From positions 1 through 63,673 of the forward strand of contig CADEFQ010000014.1 in assembly GCA_902826635.1 (NCBI GenBank): 63,673 nucleotides of DNA. Direction: 5' to 3'. Position 1 is the stretch's first letter, and every line of letters starts with the position of its first letter. Position numbers and translations under genes: made by a program. Positions 26,800-35,198 of this stretch are shown here, piece by piece. Source of the stretch: an uncultured Pseudomonadota bacterium (GTDB lineage: Bacteria; Pseudomonadota; Gammaproteobacteria; Steroidobacterales; Steroidobacteraceae). A model generated the notes under the pieces. The model did no database searches. It was not told the origin of the DNA and worked only from the letters and a program-made list of their open reading frames with translations.

Positions 26800-28693
26800 A
26801 CCTGCGCGCCCGCTCGACGTCATCTGCCTCGGGCGCGCCGCGGTCGACCTCTACGGCCAGCAGCTCGGCGGGCGCTTCGAGGATGTGCAGACGTTTGCGA
26901 AGTATCTCGGCGGCTCGTCTGCCAACCTCGCCTTCGGTCTCGCGCGCCTCGGTGTGAAATCTTCGATGCTCTCCCGTGTCGGCAACGAGCAGATGGGTCG
27001 CTTCGTGCGCGAAACGCTCGCAGGCGCCGGCGTCGACGTGGGCCATGTCGGCACCGATCCGCGGCGACTCACGGCACTCGTGCTCCTCGGGATCGCCGGC
27101 CGCGACGATTTCCCGCACATCTTCTACCGCGAGCAGTGTGCCGACATGGGGCTCACCGCCGACGATATCGACGGTCCCTACATCGCGTCGAGCCGCGTGC
27201 TCGCGATCACCGGCACACACTTGTCGAGCGAGCCGACGGCCGCCGCGGTGATGAAAGCGGTCGCGCTCGCACGCGCTCACGGCACACGGGTCGTGTTCGA
27301 CATCGACTACCGGCCGGTGCTGTGGGGACTCGCGAGCGCTGGTGACGGCGCGAGCCGATATGTCGCCTCGCGCGCCGTCACCGCGCGCATCGAGCCGTTG
27401 CTCGCCTGTTGCGACCTGATCGTCGGCACCGAAGAGGAAATCCGCATCGCCGGCGGCGCTGAGGACACCGACCTCGCGCGCGACGCGATCCGTGAGGTAA
27501 GCGACGCAACGATAGTCGTGAAGCGCGGCGCCGCGGGCTGCACGATCTATCCGGCCGCGGGTGCGCCGATCGACGTGCCGGGCTTTCCGGTCGAAGTGCT
27601 GAACACGCTCGGTGCGGGTGATGCGTTCCTCGCGGGCCTCCTCTACGGCCATCTCGCCGGCGCCGGCTGGCAGCGCGCGGCGACGCTCGGCAACGCCTGC
27701 GGCGCGCTCGTCGTTGCGCGGCACGGCTGTGCGCCGGCGCTGCCGAGCCGCGTCGAGCTCGACGAGTTCCTCCTGCGCGCCGACCGCATCACGCGCCCCG
27801 ATCGTGATGCGCGGCTCGTACACCTGCACGACGCCACCACGACGCGCCGGCCACGCAGCGACCTCTACGTGCTCGCGTTCGATCACCGGCGCCAGCTCGA
27901 GCAGCTCGCCGGCAGCTGGGGACTGCCGCTCGATCGCATCAGCCGGTTCAAGTCGCTCGTGGCCGATGCCGTCGAGTGTGTCGCGGGCCGTGTATCGTAC
28001 GGCGATCGCCTCGGCGTCATCGTCGACGACCGCTACGGCGAAGCGGTGCTGTCGAGAATGACGCACGCGCGCTACTGGGTCGGCCGCGCGATCGAGATTC
28101 CCGGCTCGCGCCCGCTCGAGCTCGAACCGCGCAACCACAGCGGCCTGCCGCTCCTCGTCTGGCCCCTGAATCACGTCGTGAAGTGCCTCGTGTTCTATCA
28201 TCCCGACGACCCGCTCGACCTGCGCCTCGCTCAGGAGGAGCGGGTCGTCGAGCTCCATCGCGACACGGCGGAGCTCGGCCGGGAGCTGCTGCTCGAGATC
28301 GTGGCGAGCGGACGTGGGCACGAGGTGGACGACACGACGATGGCGCGCGCGCTGCGCCGCTTCTACAACCTCGGCGTGCGGCCGGCGTGGTGGAAGCTCG
28401 AGCCGCCGTCGCGCGCTGCATGGCCGCGCATCCAGGATGTGATCATGGAGTATGACCCGCACTGCAATGGCGTGCTGCTGCTCGGGCTCGATGCGCCCGA
28501 ATCGCATCTGCGTGTCGCGTTCGAGACGGCAGCCCCGTTCCCGGTCTGCCGCGGCTTCGCCGTCGGTCGCAGCATCTTCGGCCACCCGGCGCGCGAATGG
28601 ATGCGCGGGGCGCTGCCCGACGAGGGCGTCGTCACCGAGGTCGCCGCGCGCTACGAACGCCTGATCGACGTCTGGCGCGGGCTGCGCGCGTGA
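26792..28693 (+). CDS. iolC: IolC kinase fused to DUF2090 aldolase-like domain
   Basis: A 633-residue fusion. Residues 1 to about 325 are a PfkB-type 5-dehydro-2-deoxygluconokinase (LGGSSANLAFGLARLG; GTEEEIRIAGG; LGAGDAFLAG with catalytic D277). Residues about 335-630 are a DUF2090 domain (LYVLAFDHRRQLEQL; GVIVDDRYGEAVL; EYDPHCNGVLLLGLDAP). Such fusions are common in proteobacteria, and the second domain is taken to replace the separate aldolase IolJ, giving malonate semialdehyde and dihydroxyacetone phosphate. No separate iolJ is present here, which fits. The stop overlaps the iolD GTG start. Confidence 0.92.
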   Translation: MTEPARPLDVICLGRAAVDLYGQQLGGRFEDVQTFAKYLGGSSANLAFGLARLGVKSSMLSRVGNEQMGRFVRETLAGAGVDVGHVGTDPRRLTALVLLGIAGRDDFPHIFYREQCADMGLTADDIDGPYIASSRVLAITGTHLSSEPTAAAVMKAVALARAHGTRVVFDIDYRPVLWGLASAGDGASRYVASRAVTARIEPLLACCDLIVGTEEEIRIAGGAEDTDLARDAIREVSDATIVVKRGAAGCTIYPAAGAPIDVPGFPVEVLNTLGAGDAFLAGLLYGHLAGAGWQRAATLGNACGALVVARHGCAPALPSRVELDEFLLRADRITRPDRDARLVHLHDATTTRRPRSDLYVLAFDHRRQLEQLAGSWGLPLDRISRFKSLVADAVECVAGRVSYGDRLGVIVDDRYGEAVLSRMTHARYWVGRAIEIPGSRPLELEPRNHSGLPLLVWPLNHVVKCLVFYHPDDPLDLRLAQEERVVELHRDTAELGRELLLEIVASGRGHEVDDTTMARALRRFYNLGVRPAWWKLEPPSRAAWPRIQDVIMEYDPHCNGVLLLGLDAPESHLRVAFETAAPFPVCRGFAVGRSIFGHPAREWMRGALPDEGVVTEVAARYERLIDVWRGLRA

Positions 28694-30513
28694 AGCGCGT
28701 GCGGCTCACGACGGCGCAGGCGCTCGTGCGCTATCTCATCGCCCAGCGTGTGCGCATCGACGAGGCCGAGCAGCCGCTCTTCGCGGGCATGTTCGCAATC
28801 TTCGGCCACGGCAACGTCGCCGGGCTCGGCGAAGCGCTGCAGCAGGTGCGCGGCGCGTTTCCGACCTGGCGCGCGCACAACGAACAGGCGATGGCGCACG
28901 CAGCAATCGCGTACGCGAAGGCGAGCCATCGCCGGCGCATGATGGCCTGCACCACCTCGATTGGGCCGGGCGCCACCAACATGGTGACGGCCGCGGCGCT
29001 CGCGCATGTCAATCGCCTGCCCGTACTGCTGCTGCCCGGCGACACGTTTGCGAACCGCGGCCCGGACCCGGTGCTGCAGCAGGTCGAAAGTTTCACCGAC
29101 CCGACGATCACCGCCAACGACTGTTTTCGGCCGGTGTCGCGCTACTGGGACCGCATCTCGCGTCCCGGGCAACTGCTCGCCTCGCTGCCGCAGGCGCTCT
29201 CGGTGCTCACCGACCCGGCCGATTGCGGCCCGGTCACACTCGCGCTGCCGCAGGACGTGCAGGCCGAGGCCTACGACTGGCCCGAGCGCTTCTTCGAGCC
29301 GCATCTGCACGAGCCGCTGCGTGCGGGGCCCGATCCGCGGCAACTGCGGATCGCCGCGGAACTGGTCGCGGCCGCGAAGAAACCGCTGATCGTCGCCGGC
29401 GGTGGCGTGCTGTACGCCGGGGCTTGCGAGATGCTTGCGGCCTTCGCGACGGCGCGCGGCATCCCGGTCGGTGAAACGCAGGCCGGCAAGGGCGCGCTGC
29501 CCTGGGATCACGCCTGCAACGTCGGCGCGATCGGCGTCACGGGTACCGGAGCCGCGAATGCGCTCGCCGCCGAGGCCGATCTCATCATCGCGATCGGCAC
29601 GCGCCTCGCGGATTTCACGACCGGGTCCGGCCAACTGATCCTGCGCGAAGGCAGTCGCCTCCTCATGCTGAACGTCTGCCGTCACGACACGGTGAAACGC
29701 GGCGCCGTGCCACTGCAGGCCGACGCTCGCCGCGGTCTCGAGGAATTGTCGGCCGCACTCGCGGCCTCGCGCCCGAAGACTGCGTGGCTTGCCGCGGCGC
29801 AGGCGCGCGTGCAGGAATGGAACGCCGCGCGCGACGCCGCGGTCGCTGCCCGCGGCACCGCGCTGCCGTCCGATGCGGAAGTGCTCGGTGTCGCAAACCG
29901 CGTGAGCGGTGCCCGCGGCACCGTCGTCTGCGCAGCGGGCGGCCTGCCCGGCGAGCTGCACAAACTGTGGCGCGCGAGCGGCCCCGGCGCCTACCACGTC
30001 GAATACGGCTACTCGTGCATGGGTTACGAAATCGCCGGTGGCCTCGGCGTGAAGATGGCGCGGCCCGACCGCGATGTCGTGGTACTCGTCGGCGACGGCA
30101 GTTATCTGATGATGAATTCCGAAATCGCGACCTCGATCGCACTCGGCCACAAACTCATCATCGTGCTGCTCGACAACCGCGGATTCGGCTGCATCAGCCG
30201 GCTGCAGCGGGCCTGCGGGGGCGATGCCTTCAACAATCTGCTGGACGACGCCGCGCCGCAGGTCGATTTCGTCGGGCACGCCCGCGCGCTGGGCGCGCAC
30301 GCGGAGAAGGCCGATGGCCTTGCTGCGCTCGAGCCGGCGCTCGCGCGCGCGTTCGAGGCCGATCGCACGGCAGTGGTGGTGATCGAAACCGACCCCGCGC
30401 ATTCCACCGCGGCGGGTGGCGCGTGGTGGAACGTGCCGGTCGCCGAAGTATCGACGAGCACCCGCGTGCGTGACGCGCACGCGGACTACCGCAGGCACCT
30501 GGACGAGCAATGA
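28690..30513 (+). CDS. iolD: 3D-(3,5/4)-Trihydroxycyclohexane-1,2-dione hydrolase
   Basis: A 607-residue thiamine diphosphate enzyme. The ThDP-activating Glu is E65 (RAHNEQAMAHA); the C-terminal ThDP/Mg motif is GDGSYLMMNSEIATS. FGHGNVAGLGEAL and the ACTTSIGPGATNMVTAAA segment are family marks. It opens the ring to give 5-deoxy-glucuronate, step 3. The start is GTG at 28690 (GTGA overlap with iolC); a longer frame reaching back to 28597 lies inside iolC. It overlaps iolE by 4 bp. Confidence 0.93.
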   Translation: MKRVRLTTAQALVRYLIAQRVRIDEAEQPLFAGMFAIFGHGNVAGLGEALQQVRGAFPTWRAHNEQAMAHAAIAYAKASHRRRMMACTTSIGPGATNMVTAAALAHVNRLPVLLLPGDTFANRGPDPVLQQVESFTDPTITANDCFRPVSRYWDRISRPGQLLASLPQALSVLTDPADCGPVTLALPQDVQAEAYDWPERFFEPHLHEPLRAGPDPRQLRIAAELVAAAKKPLIVAGGGVLYAGACEMLAAFATARGIPVGETQAGKGALPWDHACNVGAIGVTGTGAANALAAEADLIIAIGTRLADFTTGSGQLILREGSRLLMLNVCRHDTVKRGAVPLQADARRGLEELSAALAASRPKTAWLAAAQARVQEWNAARDAAVAARGTALPSDAEVLGVANRVSGARGTVVCAAGGLPGELHKLWRASGPGAYHVEYGYSCMGYEIAGGLGVKMARPDRDVVVLVGDGSYLMMNSEIATSIALGHKLIIVLLDNRGFGCISRLQRACGGDAFNNLLDDAAPQVDFVGHARALGAHAEKADGLAALEPALARAFEADRTAVVVIETDPAHSTAAGGAWWNVPVAEVSTSTRVRDAHADYRRHLDEQ

Positions 30514-31397
30514 TTCAACTCGGTATCAACCCCATTTCATGGACCAATGACGACCTGCCCCGACTCGGTGACGACATATCGCTCGATACCTGCCTCCGCG
30601 AAGCGTGCGAAGCCGGCTATGCCGGCGTCGAGCTCGGCCGCAAGTTTCCGCGCGACAGCGCACACCTCGGCCCGATTCTCGCCTCGCATCGTCTGCGCCT
30701 CGTGTCGGGCTGGTACAGCCTGCGGCTGCTCGAGCGCGACGCCGACGCGGAGTTCGCCGCAATGGCCGACCACTTCGCGCTGCTGGCGGCGCTCGGGTCG
30801 AGCGTCATGGTCGTCTGCGAAGTCACCGGCTGCATCCACGGCGACCAGGGCGCACGTCTCTCGCGCCGCCCGCACATGCCGCCGCAGCGCTGGACCGAGT
30901 ACGGCAACCGCCTGACGCAGCTCGCCGACCGCATGCAGGCGGCCGGCATGCGCATGGCCTATCACCATCACATGGGCACGGTGGTGCAGTCGGGCGCCGA
31001 CGTCGACGCGCTGATGAAGCACACGGGCTCCTCCGTCGGCCTGTTGCTCGACACCGGCCATCTCAGCTTCGCGGGTGAAGACCCCGTGCGCCTTGCGATG
31101 CGCTACGCGGAGCGCATCACGCACGTGCACTGCAAGGATGTGCGCCCGACCGTGCTGACACGCGTCCTGAACCGCGACACGAGCTTTCTCGAGGCGGTGC
31201 TGCAGGGCGTGTTCACCGTGCCCGGCGACGGCAGCGTCGACTACCCCGCCGTGCTCGGACCCATTGCCCGTGCGGGCTATCGCGGCTGGCTCGTCGTCGA
31301 GGCCGAACAGGATCCCGCGATCGCGATACCGTCGGTCTATGCCCGCATGGGCCGCGAGTATCTCGCACGCACCACGCGCGAGATTTTTGCGCCATGA
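30510..31397 (+). CDS. iolE: Inosose dehydratase
   Basis: A 295-residue TIM-barrel dehydratase of the xylose-isomerase-like AP_endonuc_2 type. Typical IolE segments are LGINPISWTNDDLPRLGDDISLDTCL, YHHHMGTVVQ, LLLDTGHLSFAGEDP and HVHCKDVRP. It converts scyllo-inosose to the dione used by IolD, step 2. The ATG overlaps the iolD stop, and its own stop overlaps the ATG of a PhoD-type phosphatase gene. Confidence 0.94.
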   Translation: MIQLGINPISWTNDDLPRLGDDISLDTCLREACEAGYAGVELGRKFPRDSAHLGPILASHRLRLVSGWYSLRLLERDADAEFAAMADHFALLAALGSSVMVVCEVTGCIHGDQGARLSRRPHMPPQRWTEYGNRLTQLADRMQAAGMRMAYHHHMGTVVQSGADVDALMKHTGSSVGLLLDTGHLSFAGEDPVRLAMRYAERITHVHCKDVRPTVLTRVLNRDTSFLEAVLQGVFTVPGDGSVDYPAVLGPIARAGYRGWLVVEAEQDPAIAIPSVYARMGREYLARTTREIFAP

Positions 31398-32749
31398 CGA
31401 GCCGACTGCGACGCAGGATACTCGGGGCAGCGGCCGGTGCCGCAGGCCTCGCCTTCGCCCCATGGCGCACGATGGCGAGCACGTTCGGCTACCCGCGTCT
31501 GCAGCAGGGCCCGATGATCGGCGATACGGGCCCCACGCGTCTCACGATCTGGGGGCGGGCGAACGGCGCCTACACGATCGCGTTCGAATACTCGAAGGAC
31601 CGCGCCTTCACCGCGCCGCTGAGGAGCGCGGCCGTCGCGACGAGTGCCGCCAGCGATTTCACCGCGGTCGTGAGCATCGATGGCCTCAAGCCCGGCACCC
31701 CCTACTGGTACCGGCCGGTCGTCGACGGCATCGTCGACCGCTACCAGAGCGCACCATACGCGGCGCGCACGGCACCTGCGGGCGCAGCCGATTTCCGCGT
31801 GGCGTTCGGCTCCTGTGCACGCATCGCACGCGATCCGGTGCAGCGCATTTTCGACACCGTGGTACGCGAATCTCCCGACCTCTTTCTCTGGCTTGGCGAC
31901 AACGTGTACGCCGACTCCGAAGTGCCCGAGGCGATCGCGGACGAATACCGGCGCCAGCGTCAGGTGCACTCGCTGCTGCCGCTGAACCGCTCGGTGCCGC
32001 AGCTCGCGATCTGGGACGACCACGACTTCGGCTACAACAACAGCGACGGCACCTCGCCGTTCAAGACTGCGTCGCTCGCGACGTTCCGCAAGTACTGGGC
32101 GAACCCGTCCTACGGGCTGCCCGACACCCCTGGCGTGTTCTTCGAGAAGCATTTCGGCGGCATCGATTTCTTCATGCTCGACGGACGCTATTACCGCTCG
32201 CCCAACGGCGCGCCCGACGGCCCCGGCAAGACTTTCCTCGGCGCGTCGCAGACGGCGTGGCTCAAGATGCGCCTCGCGGCGAGCCGCGCGCCGTTCAAGA
32301 TCCTCGCCTGCGGCAGCGGCTGGTCGATGGCGGACGGCGTCCACGGCGACACGTGGGCCGCATTCCGCACCGAGCGCGACGCCCTGTTCGACTTCATCCG
32401 CGACGAGCGCATCACGGGTGTCGTACTTCTCTCGGGCGACAGCCACGTGGGCGAGCTCAACTGCATCCCGTGGTCCGGGCGCGGCGGCTACGATTTCTAC
32501 GATCTCGTTAGCTCGCCGCTTGCGCAGTCGCCTTCGGACTCCTGGGTGTCGCAGCAGCCCGAGATCCGCATGCGCAAGGTGTACGCGGGCGGTGCCAACG
32601 TCGGCATGCTGCATTTCACGCCCGCGCCCACGCCCTCGCTGACTTTCACGCTGTTCGACGAGTGGGGTCTCGCGCCCTGGAAGCCCCTTCGTTTGACACC
32701 GGATGACTTGAGGAACGGCGTGATGACGTGGGGGAAGCTCAGAGCTTAG
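31394..32749 (+). CDS. PhoD-type phosphatase with Tat-like signal
   Basis: A 451-residue alkaline phosphatase D-family protein. The N-terminus MTSRLRRRILGAAAG resembles a twin-arginine export signal. A small N-terminal beta domain (about 30-125) precedes the metallophosphatase core: FGSCARIA, LFLWLGDNVYADSE, WDDHDFGYNNSD and LLSGDSHVGEL carry the Fe/Ca ligands. PhoD enzymes split phosphate mono- and diesters in the periplasm. It is translationally coupled to iolE (ATGA), so release of phosphate from inositol phosphates or phosphodiesters is a reasonable inference. Its stop codon TAG is part of the AGCTTAG repeat array. Confidence 0.88.
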   Translation: MTSRLRRRILGAAAGAAGLAFAPWRTMASTFGYPRLQQGPMIGDTGPTRLTIWGRANGAYTIAFEYSKDRAFTAPLRSAAVATSAASDFTAVVSIDGLKPGTPYWYRPVVDGIVDRYQSAPYAARTAPAGAADFRVAFGSCARIARDPVQRIFDTVVRESPDLFLWLGDNVYADSEVPEAIADEYRRQRQVHSLLPLNRSVPQLAIWDDHDFGYNNSDGTSPFKTASLATFRKYWANPSYGLPDTPGVFFEKHFGGIDFFMLDGRYYRSPNGAPDGPGKTFLGASQTAWLKMRLAASRAPFKILACGSGWSMADGVHGDTWAAFRTERDALFDFIRDERITGVVLLSGDSHVGELNCIPWSGRGGYDFYDLVSSPLAQSPSDSWVSQQPEIRMRKVYAGGANVGMLHFTPAPTPSLTFTLFDEWGLAPWKPLRLTPDDLRNGVMTWGKLRA

Positions 32750-33007
32750 AGCTTAGAGCTTAGGGCCAGAGGCGCTCCGCCGGCTGTTCACTCGTCGCCG
32801 TGGCGGCGACGTCAACAGCCGGACAGGCGGGTAGCGTTGTGCGCATATTGACTGCGGAGGACGGGTACAACACTTACGGAACCGCTCCGGCTTTCCGCGA
32901 CTGGCTATTGGCTTTCGACTATCGGCTTCGCAGAACACCACGAACCAACAGTGCGGCCCGCAGCGCCGCACCTCTGGCCCTAAGCTCTAAGCTCTAAGCT
33001 CTAAGCC
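32735..33007. repeat. AGCTTAG array, inverted pair with 200-bp interior (locus 2)
   Basis: The left arm has three AGCTTAG units (32743-32763) then GGCCAGAGG; the right arm (about 32971-33007) is the near-perfect inverse, CCTCTGGCCC followed by TAAGCTC-type units. Arms of about 32 bp thus enclose about 200 bp of non-coding DNA between the convergent PhoD and phytase genes. The interior holds a strong hairpin and a short direct repeat (CTATTGGCTTTCG and CTATCGGCTTCG). The form resembles a small non-autonomous element, but I see no transposase and did not detect target-site duplications. Confidence 0.9.
32780..32822. other. Long GC-rich hairpin inside repeat locus 2
   Basis: CCGGCTGTT (32780-32788) pairs with AACAGCCGG (32814-32822), and inside it CGTCGCC (32793-32799) pairs with GGCGACG (32805-32811) around a GTGGC loop. 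No T-run follows on either strand, so it is not a standard intrinsic terminator. It could block transcription between the convergent genes or be a REP-type element. Confidence 0.7.
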
Positions 33008-33012
33008 CTTCG

Positions 33013-35109
33013 CTATTCCAGCGCCAAGGCACGCGCCACCTCCTCCCACGACACGAACTTGAAATTCTGCGGCTCGTTCGGCCCGATGTTGCGGCCATCC
33101 TGCACGATCAGCGCGCCGTGCGGGAATTTCGGGCCGAGCGGCGCGCTCGTGACATCGAGACCGTCCGTTTCCGACGCACCGTCGATGCCGAGCGCGTCGT
33201 TCGCGACAATCGAGAAGAATCCCACGAACGCGTTGTTGCCCTCGCGTCGGAACACCGCGTAATTGTCGGCGCCCTGGTTCGACAGCACGATGTAGCCTGT
33301 TTCCCCGGGCCCAGCCCAGATGCCGAGACCCTCGGCATCGGCGGTCAGTTCGCCGTCCGCGACCTTGCCCACGGAGCGCCGTTCCGTGCCGCTGTCAGGC
33401 TCGGCCGAATAGCGCCACAGCGCGACGTCTTCCTCCGACACGTACAGCGCTCCGGTCGCATCGTCGGCGACGCAGCCTTCCGCGAGCGAGCCGACCGTGA
33501 AGCTGCGCACCTGTTCGGCGCGCACCTTGTCGCCGGCGGCGATCAGCTTCCATTGTCGCATCGTGCCCGTGTCTTCGTTGTCGTTCACGAACACGTAGGT
33601 TTCGCCGCTCTTCGAGCTGCGATACAGGCAGAGCCCGTACGGATCGGCCAGCCCGGTCTCGATCACGCCGTCGGCCACGCTCACGAGGCGGCGCGTCGCC
33701 GGATCGACGCGATAGAGCGCGATGCCCTTCGTCGTGCGGTTCGAGGCGGCGACGAGCGCCACAGGCTGGCCGCCGAGCACGAAGCCCTCGCGCAGATCGA
33801 CGTTGTTCATGCGGCCGTCGGGCAGCGACTGCAGGCGCTTGCCCGCGAGGTCGTAGACATCGAGTCCGCGCTTCTTGTTGGTGCCGATCACGATGCTCTT
33901 CGCCGGATCGGTCGGGTGCACCCAGATGGCCGGGTCGTCGGCGGCATCGCCGTAGTTCTCGACGGGGACTGTCTCGACCGACGGCGTCACCGTGCGCGCA
34001 CTCGGCGGCGCGGGCGCGCGCGGATCACTGCCCGCGGCGCTCGCGAGCTTGAGCCCGGCCGCGACGGCGTCCCAGGTCGCGATCTTGACGTTGCCCGCGG
34101 CGCCGTCGTTGTCTTCGTCGAAAGCGGCGACGAGTCCACCCGCACTGCCCGCGAGCGGATAAGCGACGATCGCAATGCCTTCGCTCTCGCCGACCGCGTC
34201 GATCGAGGCCGTGTTGCCGGCGGCCGCAGCGGCGTCGATCCTGAAGCTGCCGAGCCACCCGCCGCCATCGATGCGGTAGACGTTGATGCGCCCCGCCTTG
34301 ACATCGGCCGCCAGCAGATACGCGGTCGTCTCGTTGGCGCGATAGACCGCGAGGCCCTTCACTTCCTCCTCGATATGCCCGGCGGGCGCGACGAGATCGA
34401 CCGCCTTGCGTTCGGCTTCCGTTTCCGGCTCGGCCGCGATGCGCCAGATGCCGACTTTCTCCTCGGCGACGAACAGCGTGCGGCTCGCAGCGTCGACGGC
34501 GCAGTAGCCCGACCCCACGCCGACCGGAATCGTGCGCACGAGTCGCCCTTGCACGACGCCGCCCACAGCGCTCAGCTGCCACTGCTGCACGTTCCCTTCG
34601 ACCGTCGCGAACGCGTAGTGCAGGCCGGTATCGGGACTGCGATAGGTGCAGAGCCCGGTGACTTCACCGTGCGTCACGAGCGTCTCACGCGTCACGCGGC
34701 TCACCACGAGTGTCGTCGGGTCGATGGCGAGCGCGACGAGGCCCCCGCTGCGACGATCCGCGGCGACCACGAGTCCGCCCGGCGCCGGAAATCCGTAGGT
34801 CACTGCGACAAAGTCGGGCTCGATGTCGCGATAGTCGGCGACGCGCTGCCCCTCGGGCGTAAAGAGCTCGAGCCCGGCCGTGCCGCCCGTTGCGAGCAGC
34901 ACGCTGCGCGCAGGATCGTCAGGATGCAGCCAGAATGCGGCATCGTTGCCGTCGTTCTCGGGACTCGGCACGGTTTCGGCGCGCGCCGGCACTTCGATCG
35001 TGGGCGGCGATGCGGCCGCTGTCGCGGTGCCGGGCGCTCCGGATGCGCCGGGTCCGCCACTGCAGGCCACAAGAGCGAGGACACACGATCCGACGATGAG
35101 CATGCGCAT
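33013..35109 (-). CDS. Dual-domain beta-propeller phytase, lipoprotein
   Basis: A 698-residue exported phytase. The short signal ends in lipobox LVAC (Cys 16), predicting a lipid anchor. Residues about 40-330 form a degenerate propeller (NDAAFWLHPDDPARSVLLATGG, no NNVDLR). Residues about 360-698 form a complete one with DDPAIWVHPTDPAKS, TNKKRGLDVYDL, NNVDLREGF, ADPYGLCLY and VSEEDVALWRY, the calcium and phosphate sites of the family. Such enzymes remove phosphates from phytate; incomplete N-terminal domains are known to help activity. The start at 35109 is chosen over 35178 because it gives the lipoprotein signal and leaves the promoter and operators outside the gene. Substrate release would feed the neighbouring inositol genes. 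Confidence 0.92.
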   Translation of the reverse strand: MRMLIVGSCVLALVACSGGPGASGAPGTATAAASPPTIEVPARAETVPSPENDGNDAAFWLHPDDPARSVLLATGGTAGLELFTPEGQRVADYRDIEPDFVAVTYGFPAPGGLVVAADRRSGGLVALAIDPTTLVVSRVTRETLVTHGEVTGLCTYRSPDTGLHYAFATVEGNVQQWQLSAVGGVVQGRLVRTIPVGVGSGYCAVDAASRTLFVAEEKVGIWRIAAEPETEAERKAVDLVAPAGHIEEEVKGLAVYRANETTAYLLAADVKAGRINVYRIDGGGWLGSFRIDAAAAAGNTASIDAVGESEGIAIVAYPLAGSAGGLVAAFDEDNDGAAGNVKIATWDAVAAGLKLASAAGSDPRAPAPPSARTVTPSVETVPVENYGDAADDPAIWVHPTDPAKSIVIGTNKKRGLDVYDLAGKRLQSLPDGRMNNVDLREGFVLGGQPVALVAASNRTTKGIALYRVDPATRRLVSVADGVIETGLADPYGLCLYRSSKSGETYVFVNDNEDTGTMRQWKLIAAGDKVRAEQVRSFTVGSLAEGCVADDATGALYVSEEDVALWRYSAEPDSGTERRSVGKVADGELTADAEGLGIWAGPGETGYIVLSNQGADNYAVFRREGNNAFVGFFSIVANDALGIDGASETDGLDVTSAPLGPKFPHGALIVQDGRNIGPNEPQNFKFVSWEEVARALALE

Positions 35110-35125
35110 GGCGGGATTCCCACTA

Positions 35126-35141
35126 TGGAACAATTTTTCTA
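35126..35141. promoter_or_regulatory. Operator copy 7
   Basis: TGGAACAATTTTTCTA matches TRGAA-N6-TTYYA completely. It lies 17 bp before the phytase ATG and overlaps the -35 region of the rightward promoter. The next copy begins exactly 30 bp away. Confidence 0.75.
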
Positions 35142-35156
35142 TCTGTGTAATATAAT
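35127..35156 (+). promoter_or_regulatory. Promoter of the OPA transporter operon
   Basis: A perfect -10 TATAAT lies at 35151-35156, with a weak -35 GGAACA at 35127-35132 (18 bp spacing). Transcription would begin near 35163. On the other strand, TTGTGT (35178-35173) and TATATT (18 bp spacing) could start the phytase transcript, so this AT-rich patch probably serves both genes. Confidence 0.6.
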
Positions 35157-35171
35157 AGAAATGACGTTTCA
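35156..35171. promoter_or_regulatory. Operator copy 8
   Basis: TAGAAATGACGTTTCA matches TRGAA-N6-TTYYA completely. It begins at the last base of the TATAAT box and covers the predicted start point, 30 bp from copy 7. Occupancy should block both promoters. Confidence 0.75.
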
Positions 35172-35198
35172 TACACAACCGGGAGGTCCGGCGGGCCC

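Noticed and set aside
32780-32822. Hairpin as an intrinsic terminator
   Set aside because: No run of T follows the stem on either strand; kept only as a hairpin.
35110-35178. Extended phytase start at 35178
   Set aside because: It would hide the lipoprotein signal inside the protein and place the operators and TATAAT in coding sequence.
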